Origin: Aspergillus flavus
Lineage: Eukaryota > Ascomycota > Eurotiomycetes > Eurotiales > Aspergillaceae
Assembly: GCF_009017415.1 (NCBI RefSeq)
Contig: NC_092403.1
Span: forward strand, 1,116,001 to 1,180,000
Direction: 5' to 3'
Length of the DNA stretch: 64,000 bases
In this document: positions 46,064-57,849 of the stretch, piece after piece
How the letters are laid out: every line of letters begins with the position of its first letter
Position numbering within the stretch: position 1 is the first letter of the stretch
Notes under the pieces: generated by a model
Seen by the model: the letters and a program-made list of their open reading frames with translations, nothing else
The model's database searches: none
What the model was told of the DNA's origin: nothing
Program-made: the position numbers and the translations under genes

Positions 46064-47690
46064 TTAGACCGAATTGGAGTTATCAGCACAAGACCAAGCT
46101 GCCGAGCCACCGGACTTTTTATAGCTGTCGATGATGGAAACAACCGATCCGTATGTGCCCCCAACCATCAAAAAGGTGCCAGACAGAATAACAAAGCCGC
46201 TCCAGAAGACCATGAAAATCCACTTGGGCGATTTACTGATCTTGCCCTTACTCCAGTTATCATATAACCACATGCAGCCCATTGGTTGGAAGGACATGAG
46301 AGTGCCAAGGAGGGCACCGACCAGGGACACCAGGTCGTTGAACACGGGAATAGCACTGGCAATGATATAGGCGATAATAGCGATTCCCGAAGTGCAACCG
46401 AGCCAGGTGGCCCAGTGAATAGTTGTGTTCGCAGTCAGGTGCCTCGAGCCTTGCAGGATGCGGATGAAAAGATACTTGGCTGGTAACTGGGAGCGAAATT
46501 AGTAAATCAAAACTCTCACAACCCTTTCCCTTGGTCGTAGCTTACATGGATGACAAGTAGAGTGGTCATCAAGAGACCTGGTAGCGCAAAGCCATAGCTG
46601 ATTTTCTTTACAGTCGGACCAGCGGAGCCCAAAGCTGGTGAAGCGACGTAAGACCCACAGAAATAGTATACAACACAACCAATGGCGACATAGGTCGCAG
46701 TAACCACTGACTGGCAAATAACAAGGGATCGGGTATAATGGCGGGGTTCGCGCATCTCAGAAACGATTGAGAAGAAGGCAGGAGTACCCGCATAGGCAAA
46801 GACGATTGAGGACACGGCAGTGATAGCTTGTGTAAAGCTCGGGCTGGCAATGAGCTTATAGTCTGAGACCCAAACGCCTTCTTGTGGGGCTGCATATGGG
46901 CGCTCCTGTAGTCCGACCGCAATAGTGACGATGAAGACTGTTGGTAATGTTAGAAATTATTCTTGTGAAGTAGCTGAGCGGATTGACTCTTACTCGCTGT
47001 AAGAATACCGAACAGCCCTACCCATGCGATCCAGCTGATACGAGCTAGGGTTTGAATGCTAGCAAGCATGAAGCCTACAATCGCCGCTACAGCCACGAAG
47101 ACGGCCGTGCAAGCGCCATGGGTGGAGACTGCATTAAGGGAGATAGAGACACCAAGCATTCCAGAGCCAGCGACAAACGTCCAATCTAATCAATAATTAG
47201 TACGATCGGGGTACTAGATCGTTTAAGGATAAACTCACAAAGGCAGAATGCCCCCCCAAGAAGGACCCGGCCGGGATACCCAAACATAAGTGCTCCCGTG
47301 TCATCAATCCCATATACCTCCCGATGGCGCAGCTTAAAGACACCCACAATATAGTCCGACCACGTTGTAATAACAGCAATAGCGCAGAGGACTATGACTC
47401 CCGGGATCAGACCGAGGGTGTCGAAGGCTAACGGTATCGAAAGAACTCCTAGACCGATTTGGGTCTTCATCATGAGGGCCGTGGTCCCGAGCCATCCTAC
47501 CTAGTGGAATGGTTAGTTCACTATAGTATCTCATGTTATTTGAGGATGCGCGAACATTGCGATAATTCGGGCCTTCTTCGGTGATTTCTCCAAAGACAGC
47601 ATCCTGATCAATGACACCCTGATCCTTATCGATGTACTCGACATGGTAGGGCTCGGGGGGGAAGATGTCGTCTTGCTTTTTCTCCGACAT
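46064..47690 (-). CDS. Amino-acid transporter, AVT/Aa_trans family, five exons
   Basis: Exons 47690-47556, 47500-47239, 47185-46994, 46937-46546 and 46486-46064 keep frame and give 467 residues. A hydrophilic start (MSEKKQDDIFPPEPYHVEYI) is followed by about 11 helices. Typical segments are MMKTQIGLGVLSIPLAFDTL, SGMLGVSISLNAVSTHGACT and FAYAGTPAFFSIVSEMREPR. They fit the fungal neutral/aromatic amino-acid transporters of the Neurospora mtr type. It should be a proton-coupled amino-acid transporter, probably in the plasma membrane. The first intron uses a GTTCGC donor, less usual than the others. It is a paralogue of the intronless transporter at 34394-35785. Confidence 0.88.
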
Positions 47691-50576
47691 ATCTAAGATG
47701 CCTGTTTGCAATGGTCAAGGACAATTTAATTTTCGTGTCCAACTGAACAATATAAGGGTGTCCCTTGGATGTATTTATATCACTTGTCTCAAGCCGTCCT
47801 TGATCAAGCGTCCAATTACGGCACGAAGTAAATACCACGACAGATTGCGGGAATAACTTGCCACTGGCGCCATCATCCATCCCAGGGACTGCGTGAACTC
47901 TAACCCAAAACCCTAAAACATAAACCCTCCGGAACCACCCACGTTAAGTTCTAGTGGTGTACTGACTAATCCAAATAAACCGGCCCTGAAAACATAATCA
48001 GGGTGGCTATTTAACAGCATGCAGAGCTCCTTGCAATAATACCGAGTCCAGGAAGTTCGTGGACGAGTATTGGTTATGGACGACGGATGGCATGATCTCT
48101 CTTGGCAAAAGCAAGGGGGGCGTTGCCGACAAGAATAGAGATAGACTCTCTAAGTAGTATCGAGTGGCGCAGATCCCCCAGGTTTATCAACCCGCACTAC
48201 CAGTGAGTGAGTGCGGGGAACCCCGCCAATACGATACGACGTTGCGGTTGACCCGGCCCGGCTTCGGCTAGATGAACGCAGCCATATTAGGAAACAGTTC
48301 ACGGGAATGGCCTGCCTCATTGGATCTCCAGACATGCTTCTAGTGCTACTCGCCACGGGAAGGTTATTGGAGCCCTGGACAATTTATCCGTTGAGACTAG
48401 TAGTACACCGCAGTCGGAAAAGTCTAGCCCCCGACTGTTACTTCCTACTTCCTTCAATCCGTGGTATTCAATCCCTTGCCGGTCCAGAAGCCTGGCGAGT
48501 AACCCTTGGGATATCAACCATTTGTCCTCGAAAGGTGTTCTAGATCGACCTTCTTTTGTGACATCCTGCGATTTTTTCAAGTCTCTTGTCTTCAGGGCAT
48601 TATTCCTGGCCTAGTAACTTTTCGGGCAGGTTTAGGTTTTCTCATGGGCACACTAACAGCCAATGGGCGGCCGGCTAGACCTGGCTAACCCCGCGCCTCC
48701 GCCACTGAATATGCAACCCTGATTAAATCAACCGGTAGGGTTGACTTTTCCACGAGGCATTGGGACGGTATTGGCAGGAAGTTACTGGCGAGCTACGGGA
48801 TGCTTCCCGAGAATTCTTATTGCCTAAAACCAATGTGGAAAAGCATACGACCTCAGAACAAAATGTGGCTCGCATAATATTTATACTCACAAGCCCTTTT
48901 TTAGAAGGCAACGCTGGGTAGCTTCAGGTTTTTTTCTTCTTCTTTATACTAGTACTTTGAGAATTGAACACCACCCTTGTAGGGATAGGTCGTCAGAATT
49001 ATATGCCTTGGACCCCTTCCCACCAGAGTAGAATATGAATGTGACCGTTTGTCCACCCACTGCGAGTAGCGGAATCGTAATATCTTTGTTAGGGTACGGG
49101 TAGTGGCCAGGTTTATCAGAGTCCGTGTGTCACAACATGGGGTAGATCCACTTGTAGCTGAAGCCCAAGGAATGACGTCGGTCAACCTCCAGTCCCTTAG
49201 GTCATAGTCAAATCAGTGGTGGATAGGTGGGGCTATACTGAGGTGAATGTTATAGTTGCCTATCTCTAGGTAATTAAGAATGTGGGGGTTTGATATGCGG
49301 AGTGAGACGGTGACTCTCCACTTGAGATTGCGGGTCACTTGCCCGTTTACGTATGGAAAATTTGATGCAAATGATAGCATTCTATGCATCACTTTGTTGC
49401 TTTTTCAATGTTGTATTCGGACCGTTTCCAATAAAAAATAGTTTCTTGGTCAATGGTACTCTGAACTCGGTATCGCCGATGCCTAAATCTGTCGATTGCT
49501 TGGATCGGTAGATCTTGTGATTTTAGATTGTTTAATTTATGTCCCTGCCGATATCAGTACGTGTAAGCTTATCGCTATTCTTAAATTGGAATCAATCTTT
49601 CTTACGGACACAGATAACGGCGCACGTAGTGCCACACTATGTCATATTCAACATGTTTCGACCGGATGTCTTAGATAGAACAGTGGCGGTAATTAGTCCC
49701 ATCGTGTTATGAGACAGTCCTTGGTGACATGATCAAGAAACCTTCACGATGTTTATTCTCACCAGTCAATCTTCGGTCACACGAATAGAATGATCGAGTA
49801 CTAGATATCAAGTCAATCCACCTCAAACCAGTATAGTGGTAGGAAGAGACAAAAGGGGGACATCGCCTCATTGCTTCCCAGTGACTAGTGCATTCCATTA
49901 GCAGGCCTTTTTTGAGATACCTGAGATGAAATCATAGAAAGATATTCAGGCATATCTCTCCATCCGAGAAGAAGTCGGGAACCTTTCCGATAACATAAAT
50001 TTGGTCGGCAACCCTGCCGATGAGTTTAAGGTTGCTGCCATATGGCGTGTTTGCCGTTGGTGGCGTTCTGGAAGCATATTATTCCAGCTGAGATATCGGG
50101 TTGATATTCTTTTGCCTCGTCCACGATATCCGGCCGAAGGTTTGCCAAATCAGCGTTCGTACACTTATCCTGTAGTGACGATTTGGTTTCTGAGTCTTAG
50201 AGGGTGGAAAGCACTCTAATCCTGGATAATTGTACTATCGGTGACCCACTGCTCTATGGCCTGGATGGAGGTCACGGTCCCTGTAGCACCCATCGAAATA
50301 TATAAAACGGGATTCACTATTGGCGGAAGTCTCAATATCAGCGCATGTCTGCTATCGGCAACTGTGGTGACAGGCAAAAAACACTCTTGGTTCACTAAAT
50401 TTGGCTGGCACGAATCGTGGCGGCTGTTATGACCCATTTCCAGGTGGTCTGTGCTCTATCGCACAAGTGGCAAATAATTGACAGTACTTGGAATATCTAC
50501 GCGAGAGGCAGTCATTTCATTTTCCTACTTAATCTCCGGTAGGGCTTCTAATAAGGATACCACATAAAAGTACCTG
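47691..50576. other. Long intergenic stretch with a paired palindromic motif
   Basis: No convincing gene was found. Two related CGG-N8-CCG palindromes lie at 49975-49990 and 50005-50020 (listed). A short open frame at 50001-50219 (+) has no motif or good start context. The left 200 bp is the promoter of the transporter gene. Confidence 0.45.
49975..50020. promoter_or_regulatory. Two CGG-N8-CCG palindromes 30 bp apart
   Basis: TCGGGAACCTTTCCGA (49975-49990) and TCGGCAACCCTGCCGA (50005-50020) share 12 of 16 positions. Each has CGG and CCG half sites spaced by 8 nt, and their 30-bp repeat distance is close to three helical turns. Inverted CGG triplets are the usual target of dimeric Zn2Cys6 regulators. 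The target gene is unclear, because no well-supported coding region starts next to them. Confidence 0.35.
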
Positions 50577-51401
50577 CTAGGAGAAAGTCGACGCGGTGCA
50601 GTTAGTTCCCCATGTGGCCACGCTGGACCTAGGCGGGTGCACAATAGAGACCAGCATGCTCAGCACAGCGAACTCAAGCTTCAGCTTTATGCTGTAAACC
50701 GTAGCCTTGAAGATAACCTGCGTAAAATAAAACCCTAGGTACTCGAGGATCACGAGCGATATATCCATGACAATGGCCATGATGTTGATAATCACCAGCT
50801 CGTACAGAATTTTGTGTCGTCGTTTATCTTCGTCTGGACTAAGTCGAATCATGCAAATAGTGTACCAGATATATATTAGGGAAATGCAGGTCTCCTGCAC
50901 GGCAAACCAGGTTACCTGGATCCGTTCTATAGCCTCGAATCCCTGCACCCATGGAAGCGACTGTGGCATGTAGCTCGAGCCGACGTTCAACACTATTGTT
51001 GGAACAACGATCGTGAGCAGACTCCATATTATCAACCAGCGCACGAAGGCAAGGACCAATTTATTTTGTGACACCAAGTGTAGCCGTGAGTAGAGCACCA
51101 CAGATTGATTCGGGACCATCATTATAAACCCAAGATTCGACAACACCATACTCAGCCATAGCGGTATGAGATCGAAGAACTGCAAGGACGGTCCGATAGT
51201 TGCGGGGATAACACCGAGCACAGTGGATGTCATCAGCGCCCAGAAATATAAACTGCTGTAGCGGTGGAAGCTTAGCGGGATGAGCACGACCAGCTCGACG
51301 GCATTATAGAGGGCGATGGACATGAACACGACAATGCTGATTCCTAGAGCGTGGTTCCCCGGACCAGAGCCAAACAGCGAGGTCGGCTCTGTGCGGGACA
51401 T
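50577..51401 (-). CDS. DUF7703-like integral membrane protein
   Basis: Single exon, 274 residues from the ATG at 51401; the open frame reaches 51461 but without a better start. About seven hydrophobic helices are visible. Conserved-looking segments include SLYFWALMTSTVLGVIPATI, NQSVVLYSRLHLV, VQETCISLIYIWYTICMIRL and YSIKLKLEFAVLSMLV. This pattern, with a charged SPDEDKRRHKILYELVIIN loop, is what I know from the fungal DUF7703 family of seven-helix proteins. The function is unknown. It is not an obvious transporter or receptor by motif. A long upstream region and possible decay of neighbours suggest a fast-changing locus. Confidence 0.7.
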   Translation of the reverse strand: MSRTEPTSLFGSGPGNHALGISIVVFMSIALYNAVELVVLIPLSFHRYSSLYFWALMTSTVLGVIPATIGPSLQFFDLIPLWLSMVLSNLGFIMMVPNQSVVLYSRLHLVSQNKLVLAFVRWLIIWSLLTIVVPTIVLNVGSSYMPQSLPWVQGFEAIERIQVTWFAVQETCISLIYIWYTICMIRLSPDEDKRRHKILYELVIINIMAIVMDISLVILEYLGFYFTQVIFKATVYSIKLKLEFAVLSMLVSIVHPPRSSVATWGTNCTASTFS

Positions 51402-51929
51402 GGTATAATGGCGGTGGACGAGGTGACAAACAGCACGGTAGGCATTGTGGGTGTCCAACACATCTAATGCGTCTCATCGAGGCAGAAAGAAAGTTGGTTA
51501 AACAGCACGAGAATCTGTTTTATACCAGTACTCAAGTTCCGGCCGCTGAGCCAAATACAGTTTTCCTGGGGAAGTTGTCACGAGGTCACTTCCCCAGAGA
51601 ACTTAAACTGCACCACTGACCCTCTGTGGCCAATAGGTTTCCAACTTTCAACATAATTCACTTTGCTAGTGCTCCTGGGCTTTTCTGTATTCGGGAGTTA
51701 GGCGATGCTAAAATGAAGTCGTACGTCATCAACTCTAAGCTTAAATTTCCCAGCATGGATAAATAGTAACACAACCTGGCAGGTGAAGATTGCCTGTAGT
51801 ATGATCTGAGACAAGTCGTGTAGCTCTCCATAAAAAGGCGATTGAAGACTGATAACCCCGAGACAATGATGCAAGGATACATAAGCCCAGAAGATGAAAA
51901 ATACAACTGCCCCTGGTTGACTAGAGGGC
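51402..51929. other. Intergenic stretch, promoter of the DUF7703-like gene
   Basis: Open frames of 82-90 codons at 51658-51970 on the minus strand overlap the decayed 3' end of the aminotransferase relic. They do not look like a gene on their own. Confidence 0.4.
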
Positions 51930-52701
51930 CAGCAGATCACCCCGGATAGTTGACACAGCTCCGTACCCAACGATGGGAGGAGAGGAATCGGCTTCTTCGA
52001 TGTCGGAGGGGTTCACATATAGACGGCGAGGCCAGTGTGGTAATTAAGGCCTTTGTGCAAACCAAACGCCGCTGCCGAAACATTTAGATGCATGACATCA
52101 ACTGCCGCAAAACCAGCCTGCTGTGTCATATTCACAAGGACATGAATCCCTCTCGGGCGGTACACCTCGCGAATGTTCTTAACATCGTTCTTTTATCCAC
52201 TATAGAGCCTAAGGGCACTGAGGCCGATGGCGCGAGTTCGGCCATCAACAAACGGGGGCGAAGGTCTCTGCATTGGCCGCGACAACCATACCCGTCTCAA
52301 TCATTTCAGGAATAGTAGGGACTTGTCAGATCTCTAGTCCCATGGCGCGAAGAGCCATCCAGCCATATGCATCGTTGGGATGTTCTGAGTCCAGGATCAC
52401 TTGTCTCCTGGCTTGAAACTGATACTGCGGATAAAGCTGTTCAGGCCTTCGGTCGTGTCACGCATGAGAGCAATCGATGTAACATCGGCACTGATGTATC
52501 GAGCGATCAGTTCCCGGACCTTCTCAGCATTTCCTTGCCAACCAGGCATTTGATCAGGGCAAAGCAGAGACTGTGAGGTGACCTCATTGAATGCAGCATG
52601 AATGAAACATTTGAGGATAGTTGGAAACCAGAATTAAGATATGTCAGTTCCTCGCGCGCAACGAGAGGGACGAGCTGACGGAAAATATTGAAGTTCCACA
52701 T
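51930..52701 (-). pseudogene. Class V aminotransferase pseudogene
   Basis: Reading the minus strand from an ATG at 52701: EELTYLNSGFQ; a frame change near 52620; then AAFNEVTSQSLLCPDQMPGW and IALMRDTTEGLNSFIRSISF. Another change near 52400 leads to ILDSEHPNDAYGWMALRAMG, followed by an in-frame TGA at 52328-52326. A further change near 52253 leads to FVDGRTRAIGLSALRLYSG and a TAA at 52195-52193. After it come IREVYRPRGIHVLVNMTQ and AAAFGLHKGLNYHTGLAVY with the PLP Lys, then one more shift to PPIVGYGAVS. The order matches class V PLP enzymes of the isopenicillin-N-epimerase/cysteine-desulfurase-like type. At least four frameshifts and two stops make it a clear relic; the C-terminal third is missing. 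Confidence 0.85.
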
Positions 52702-52836
52702 AGTTGGTTAGCTTATGTATAGTGCAGAGTCCTGAAATTTGGACACCTCGGGGTAAGGAGGCCAATCGCACTGATAATCAGTTGAGATACAGTTTACCAA
52801 TATTTTATTCTACTTCTGTTTTATCATATCCATGTA

Positions 52837-53345
52837 TCAATCAATCTCTTCACGATCCCTAAACATCCCTCCCTCTTTTAAAAGACGAATGTCCTGCTCA
52901 TCACCCTCGGCAGCTTCGACGAGAGATTCCTTTCGCTGGGCGGCTTTCCGAACCGCATCTTCGTATAGATCATTGCTCACCCAACCATCCTCATTGATGC
53001 TAATTTCGTCCCGCCAGTAGTTCACAAGTTTGTTCAAGTCAAACAACATTTGCCCTTTCTCGGCGAACCCTTTCAATTCTGCATCTGTGAACTCCCCCGG
53101 ACACTCTATCCCTCTTGTGTCGGGCAAGTGAGGCCAGTAGCGAACCATTCGAACCAGCGCCCCCTTTAGAGTCATGACGTCTCCATTCCAATGCCTGCCC
53201 GCCCTATCTACGAGATGTTGACGGGGCAAAATAATAGGGTCTCGAAGAGCCTGCAGATGTGGTTTATCCAGGTGGCCGTTGAATATGCGGTAGTAGTGGA
53301 AGAGGAGACGGTGTCGATAAAGTGTTCTTCGGGCAGCCTAAAGAT
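52837..53345 (-). pseudogene. 3' fragment of a phosphotransferase-like (APH/AIM9-type) gene
   Basis: An open frame on the minus strand runs from about 53345 to a stop at 52837. It reads LLFHYYRIFNGHLDKPHLQA, then LRDPIILPRQHLVDRAGRHW, LKGALVRMVRYWPHL and an acidic end. This resembles the C-terminal portion of fungal phosphotransferase enzyme family proteins (APH, AIM9-like kinases). No ATP-binding or catalytic HxD segment lies upstream, and no start codon fits. A TTTAG just before 53330 could be an intron acceptor, but no preceding exon was found. Most likely a truncated remnant. It abuts the aminotransferase relic, so 51.9-53.4 kb is a small graveyard. Confidence 0.6.
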
Positions 53346-54976
53346 ATGCAACGTTTAAACACGTGCTCAAAGGGTCGATCTATGTTGCCTATTTCGGAGC
53401 TGCCCTTTGCTGTCATGGATCCAGCGTGTAGTCATCTGGTTTGTGCATCCACCATATACTACTGCCCAAGTATGTAGGTGAGTTCGGGGTCTAACCTTTA
53501 GTCCATATTCCGCAGTAAAGCTCGGCCCTAAGGTATAATTTAGGCTTCATCGGCAAGCCTCCCCTCATCTGGCATGGCTTAAAATCCACCAGGCCTCCGG
53601 GGCTAATCCGCTGAGAAGATACGACTAGCTTTGGCAATTTTGACAAAGTGGTACCGTGGCACTAGCATGTACCAGAGAATCCTTTATTCTGTCCCCACAT
53701 TAACGACTTCCAGCAATAGGGGGACTGAAGAGTCCGAGAAAGCTCAAACAAGCCCTTCCTTATTGCACATTGCACTCGCACTCACTTCCTCTTGATTCGA
53801 TCTGGAAGGAGTAGAGCCAGGATCTTTTTGGAGAGGCTCTATTAGGGGCAAGAGGCCAGGATCTATGTTTTATGTGCTTGTTCAGCGTCAGGTGGCATGA
53901 TTGAAGACTTGGAGCTCTTATGACAAAGATAGGGGCCACATCCATTGGGCAAAGGAACGCCAAGCTTCCATCCGCATACTATTAAAATGAGTTGCATCGA
54001 GGCTGACTACGAAAGCAGGAATAATGGCTAGGAGTCCCATGACAACGTTTTTCTGATGGAAAAATGTCCATGTAATTTGGCTCTCAATTGTTTCATTTCG
54101 CAGTTCATCTGCACACCGAAAGGGTTGATCTTTGAGGGTATCCAACAAGAATACGGAGTATGGCGTGGGTGCTGTGCAACTGCGCCCCCATCCAAGAGCC
54201 TTACCAGCCAAGGTATAGGGTGAAGATGAGTCAGAAAAGAGGACGAAGATCAGAGGCAGACCCACACTAAAGAAGGTTGTGCACGGGGGCCAAAAAGAAA
54301 GGAGTATCCCACCCATTTGACCCTGGCCTTTAAGGGTTTGTGCTAATGCAGGCGAACCTCGTATTAGACCCAACACGAAACTCTTCAGAACAGACCAACA
54401 TTCCTGGGGTAAACAGCGAATAGGTCATAAAGCAAACGAATCTACGTTCTGACCACCTTTCCGATGACATGCTTGGCCATCGTATTTCCCAGACCTAATC
54501 TAAAAACGGCAAACGATCGGCCTAAAAGAAGTACCTAAATTAAAGGTAATATGGTTACTCCTACAGCCTCAGCCGAGCCTTCGGTCACAAGTTAAATTGC
54601 CCGCACCCACAAGGCATACCCTGCTTGAGCCTCGTAAAATCCCGCGCCAATCTATGACAGTTCACTCTAATGACTATCAGTGGGTTTCATGGGCGTCTCT
54701 GAATGGCCCACCTTTGAGGCGGCGTTCATGATAGGAAATTACCCTACGCCCGAAGGTATCTGATTGGGTTTCTAGAAATAGTATCGATGTGTAGAGTCTG
54801 AGGCGATGACCAAGTTTAATTCAAGGATTATAGGATTGTATTGGGAATGAACTTCAATATAATTAGAGAAGTAGTCAGTTAGCTCTTCCTGCAAATTTTC
54901 CTCTTTCCGTCCTCAAATATCGCCCAGTCATTCCAAAGCCTTTAGGAAACATCCTTTGCTCCTATCCATATTAACC
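53346..54976. other. Intergenic stretch, one unassigned open frame
   Basis: A 152-codon open frame at 53918-54376 (-) has some hydrophobic runs but no recognised family and ambiguous coding character. Otherwise nothing. The right end is the promoter of the LITAF-like gene. Confidence 0.4.
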
Positions 54977-55542
54977 ATGGAGAAAGTACCACCCAGTATG
55001 TTGAACTTCCAGCCCTGGCTGTGGACTGATCCTCTCACTAACGCTGGCCATGACAGCCCCCGTCCCCGTCTTCGACCAACAACCTGAATTCTACCACCCC
55101 CAGCCAGCCGCTCCTCCAAATGCCCACGTCCAATCTCCAGTACATGATCCCAACATGATGGCCGCACCACAGCCATACGTCTACGCCGCTGGCGGTCATC
55201 CAAGTGGATACAACGCTGCGACCCCGTTACATGCTTTACAACGCGGCCCTACCCCGGTTGATTGCCCCATCTGCGGAGTACGTGAGATGACCAGAACTGA
55301 GGCAGAGTCAGGAAACACAACACAGTACGTACATTGATTTTGAGAGTCGCAGAGTAGGGCAAGGGCTAACGAGGCACAGTGGATGGGCTGCCGTTATTTG
55401 TTGCTGTTTCTGTCTGGGATGTATCCCATACCTGATGTCCTCTCTGAAAGACTACAACCATTACTGTGGTCAGTGTGGCACTATGCTGGCTACCTGGCAT
55501 AACAGTGGAAGAGTTGAGGTGCATCAGAATGTGAGACAATAA
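54977..55542 (+). CDS. LITAF-domain membrane-associated zinc protein
   Basis: Three exons, 54977-54995, 55057-55324 and 55380-55542, give 149 residues. The tiny first exon (MEKVPP) joins the P/Q/Y-rich second exon in frame. A start at the ATG at 55050 is possible but lies inside the proposed intron. The N-terminal 85 residues are proline-rich and disordered. The LITAF domain follows: CPIC with a downstream hydrophobic cysteine-rich segment (WAAVICCCFCLGCIPYLMSS), then HYCGQC with the second CxxC knuckle. Together they bind zinc and anchor the protein to the cytosolic face of endosomal or plasma membranes. Fungal LITAF-like proteins are mostly uncharacterised. Confidence 0.85.
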
Positions 55543-55911
55543 AGCGGTGTATTTGCTTGTGTTTATACATTCTCGTGTCTTGGGTCGGCGTTCGGGAAAC
55601 ATGTCACCACGGTTGATACCATTTTTATATAAGGGAGCATATGCTATGCAAATAATGTTAAAATTGATTCCAGTAACAGAAAAACCATTATCCATGCAAA
55701 GCAACTCTAGGAACTCCATGAATTATTTTCCTTGTCCTTTTCAATGGACTGTTCAGGAAAATAGCGATCGTAAAAGATCACTAAGCAAAGCTTTATCTTA
55801 TCAGTGGACACGATAAGATTTGACGCCATTTCCCCATATCATGGCGAGTCTCCACACGAAATCACTTCCTACACTTCATGCCAATGCTCGTGTCGTAGTA
55901 TTAACGCAACA
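55543..55911. promoter_or_regulatory. Promoter of the Zn2Cys6 regulator gene
   Basis: Gap of 369 bp between two plus-strand genes. No CCGCGG site or TATA box was seen. Confidence 0.4.
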
Positions 55912-57751
55912 ATGCCTCCAGATCGAGGTCGCGCTTCTCGTGCGTGCGTCTCCTGTCGAAAACAAAAGACAAGATGCTACGAATCAGGCACTGGAGGGCG
56001 ACCATGTCTCCGATGCGAACGCCTGCAGCAGAGATGTTCATTTGAGCATCAGCCAGCCTCTGCACGGGAGGACACAGTTTCCCACACCACTAGTGTAGAT
56101 GCAAGGTAATTCCATTTCTGGCGACTTTCAAGATGTACGCTGTTAATATAATGAAGGATAGAGCAACTCGAAAGAACAGTCGGGGCCCTATTAGAGCGCT
56201 TGGGAGAGGACTCGACTAGTATCATGCCTCCGTCCGTTGAGCGCCCTGATAACCCCTGGGGTTCATCACACAAAGATGCAGCGAGTGCAGCGCCGAAGAC
56301 AGATTATCCCTCAGCTCCACCTGTCATGGTCATTCGTGATCTAGCATCGGATGTCGGAGTGAAATCACCAGATACCAGCTCAAACGAATCGGTGCTAGAT
56401 GGTCTCATATCGGCCGATCTAGCTATCAATCTCATGACCATGTACGTTTTCGGAACCCCCAACGAAGCATCAAGTCTGATGAATAAAGCTTCCTAGAGCA
56501 CTATGGTCGATGGGTTCTGTTCGATCCTGAGAGTGACCCCAAGGCCCTACTTGGCAAGGTTAATCGATCGCCACTGCTATTCTCTGCTTGCTGCTTAATC
56601 GCTGTCCGACACACGACAGAATGTCTGGCGACTACTCTAGCTCCAAGGCTCTACCAAAGCGCTCGATCCCTGATCTCAACCGCATTACTTGTCTCTCCGC
56701 AGCCGATGGAGTTCTTCCAGGCTGCTATCGTCCTTTCATTGTGGTCCACAACGGTGGGTCAAGTTCCGCTGAGCATCGATAGTTGGCTTCTAAGCGGATT
56801 CGCCCTGCAACACTGTCAATCCAGCCCGTTGTTCGACGCAGTAAACACAGCCAAACCACATGTGCAACTTACGAAAACAACTCTTGATAACTGGTGTATC
56901 TGGAACCATCTCTGTCTCGCACACCTGCAGTATTGCGTCGGAACGAGCAGAAAGTCCATGATACATGCCTCTCAGATACCGAAATGCCGAGTCATAGTGG
57001 GCTCCGATCATGCTACAAATTACGAACTGCGGATGGTAGGTGAGATTCATCTCTACTGGACACTGTACGAACACACATCAAGCGAGTCGATAGACCTATT
57101 AAAATCCATAGCTAGTCTACAGGACTGGAAGAAAGAGTGGCAATTCATACTCGGTATGGCCTACACCAAATCAACATTTCTCATCCACTGACCGAGCCAG
57201 AACAACCACGCGCCCAATTCCTACTCATGGGCTTCCATTTCGCCCACCTCCTCCTATACGATCAATGCCTCAAATGTAAGACCGCACGAGCCCGCGAATC
57301 AGTCATTTCCGAAATGATCCGCCATTCCACAGCTATCATTCGTCTAGCCATGGACACCGCGGACGACCGTACCCGTCACTTAACGGACCACATCTACCAC
57401 ATGATCACGTTCGCTGCAATTATTATATGCCGGTTACTGAACGCATACGAGCAGCAACTATCACAAATATACAACCTAGACGAACTCGACTCATTGATAC
57501 TCAGCCTCGTTAACTGGATGCAAACAATCGGTCTTCCCTGTCATGCAGCGCATACACTCGGTCACGTCATTGGAAAGGTTCATCAGAAGTTGCGCCCAGC
57601 GGTCGTTACCCAGCCTCTTGCTACAGAGCAAAGTGAGGTTTTCTTTGGACATGACCTGGCTAGTTACTTCCCCGAGTTCCTAGGTGTTGAAACGACAGAA
57701 GATGGAAACTGGGATTTAATGCCTAGTTGGGGATTTTCAAGCCCTCCATAA
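55912..57751 (+). CDS. Zn2Cys6 transcription factor, PrtT-like layout
   Basis: Four exons, 55912-56105, 56157-56441, 56489-57153 and 57201-57751, give 564 residues. The zinc cluster near the N-terminus reads ACVSCRKQKTRCYESGTGGR followed by PCLRCERLQQRC, a full C-x2-C-x6-C-x9-C-x2-C-x6-C. A coiled dimerisation stretch (RIEQLERTVGALLERLGEDS) follows, formed across intron 1. The middle region (FLEHYGRWVLFDPESDP) and the helical C-terminus fit the class of the protease regulator PrtT and related fungal activators. The nuclear activator role is known for the family; the target genes are not. The next two genes, an NCS1 permease and a sulfotransferase-like protein, share a promoter with CCGCGG palindromes and are the obvious candidates. 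Confidence 0.88.
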
Positions 57752-57849
57752 TTTGTACCATTGCATGTGCACGTGAACCAAATATACCATCAACAATATA
57801 TATAAATCGCATCCCAAATGAATTCCTAAACTCCTATTGAAAAAGCAGC

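Noticed and set aside
53918..54376. 152-codon open frame on the minus strand as a membrane-protein gene
   Set aside because: The hydrophobic runs are irregular, no family or splice extension was recognised, and other frames are equally open.
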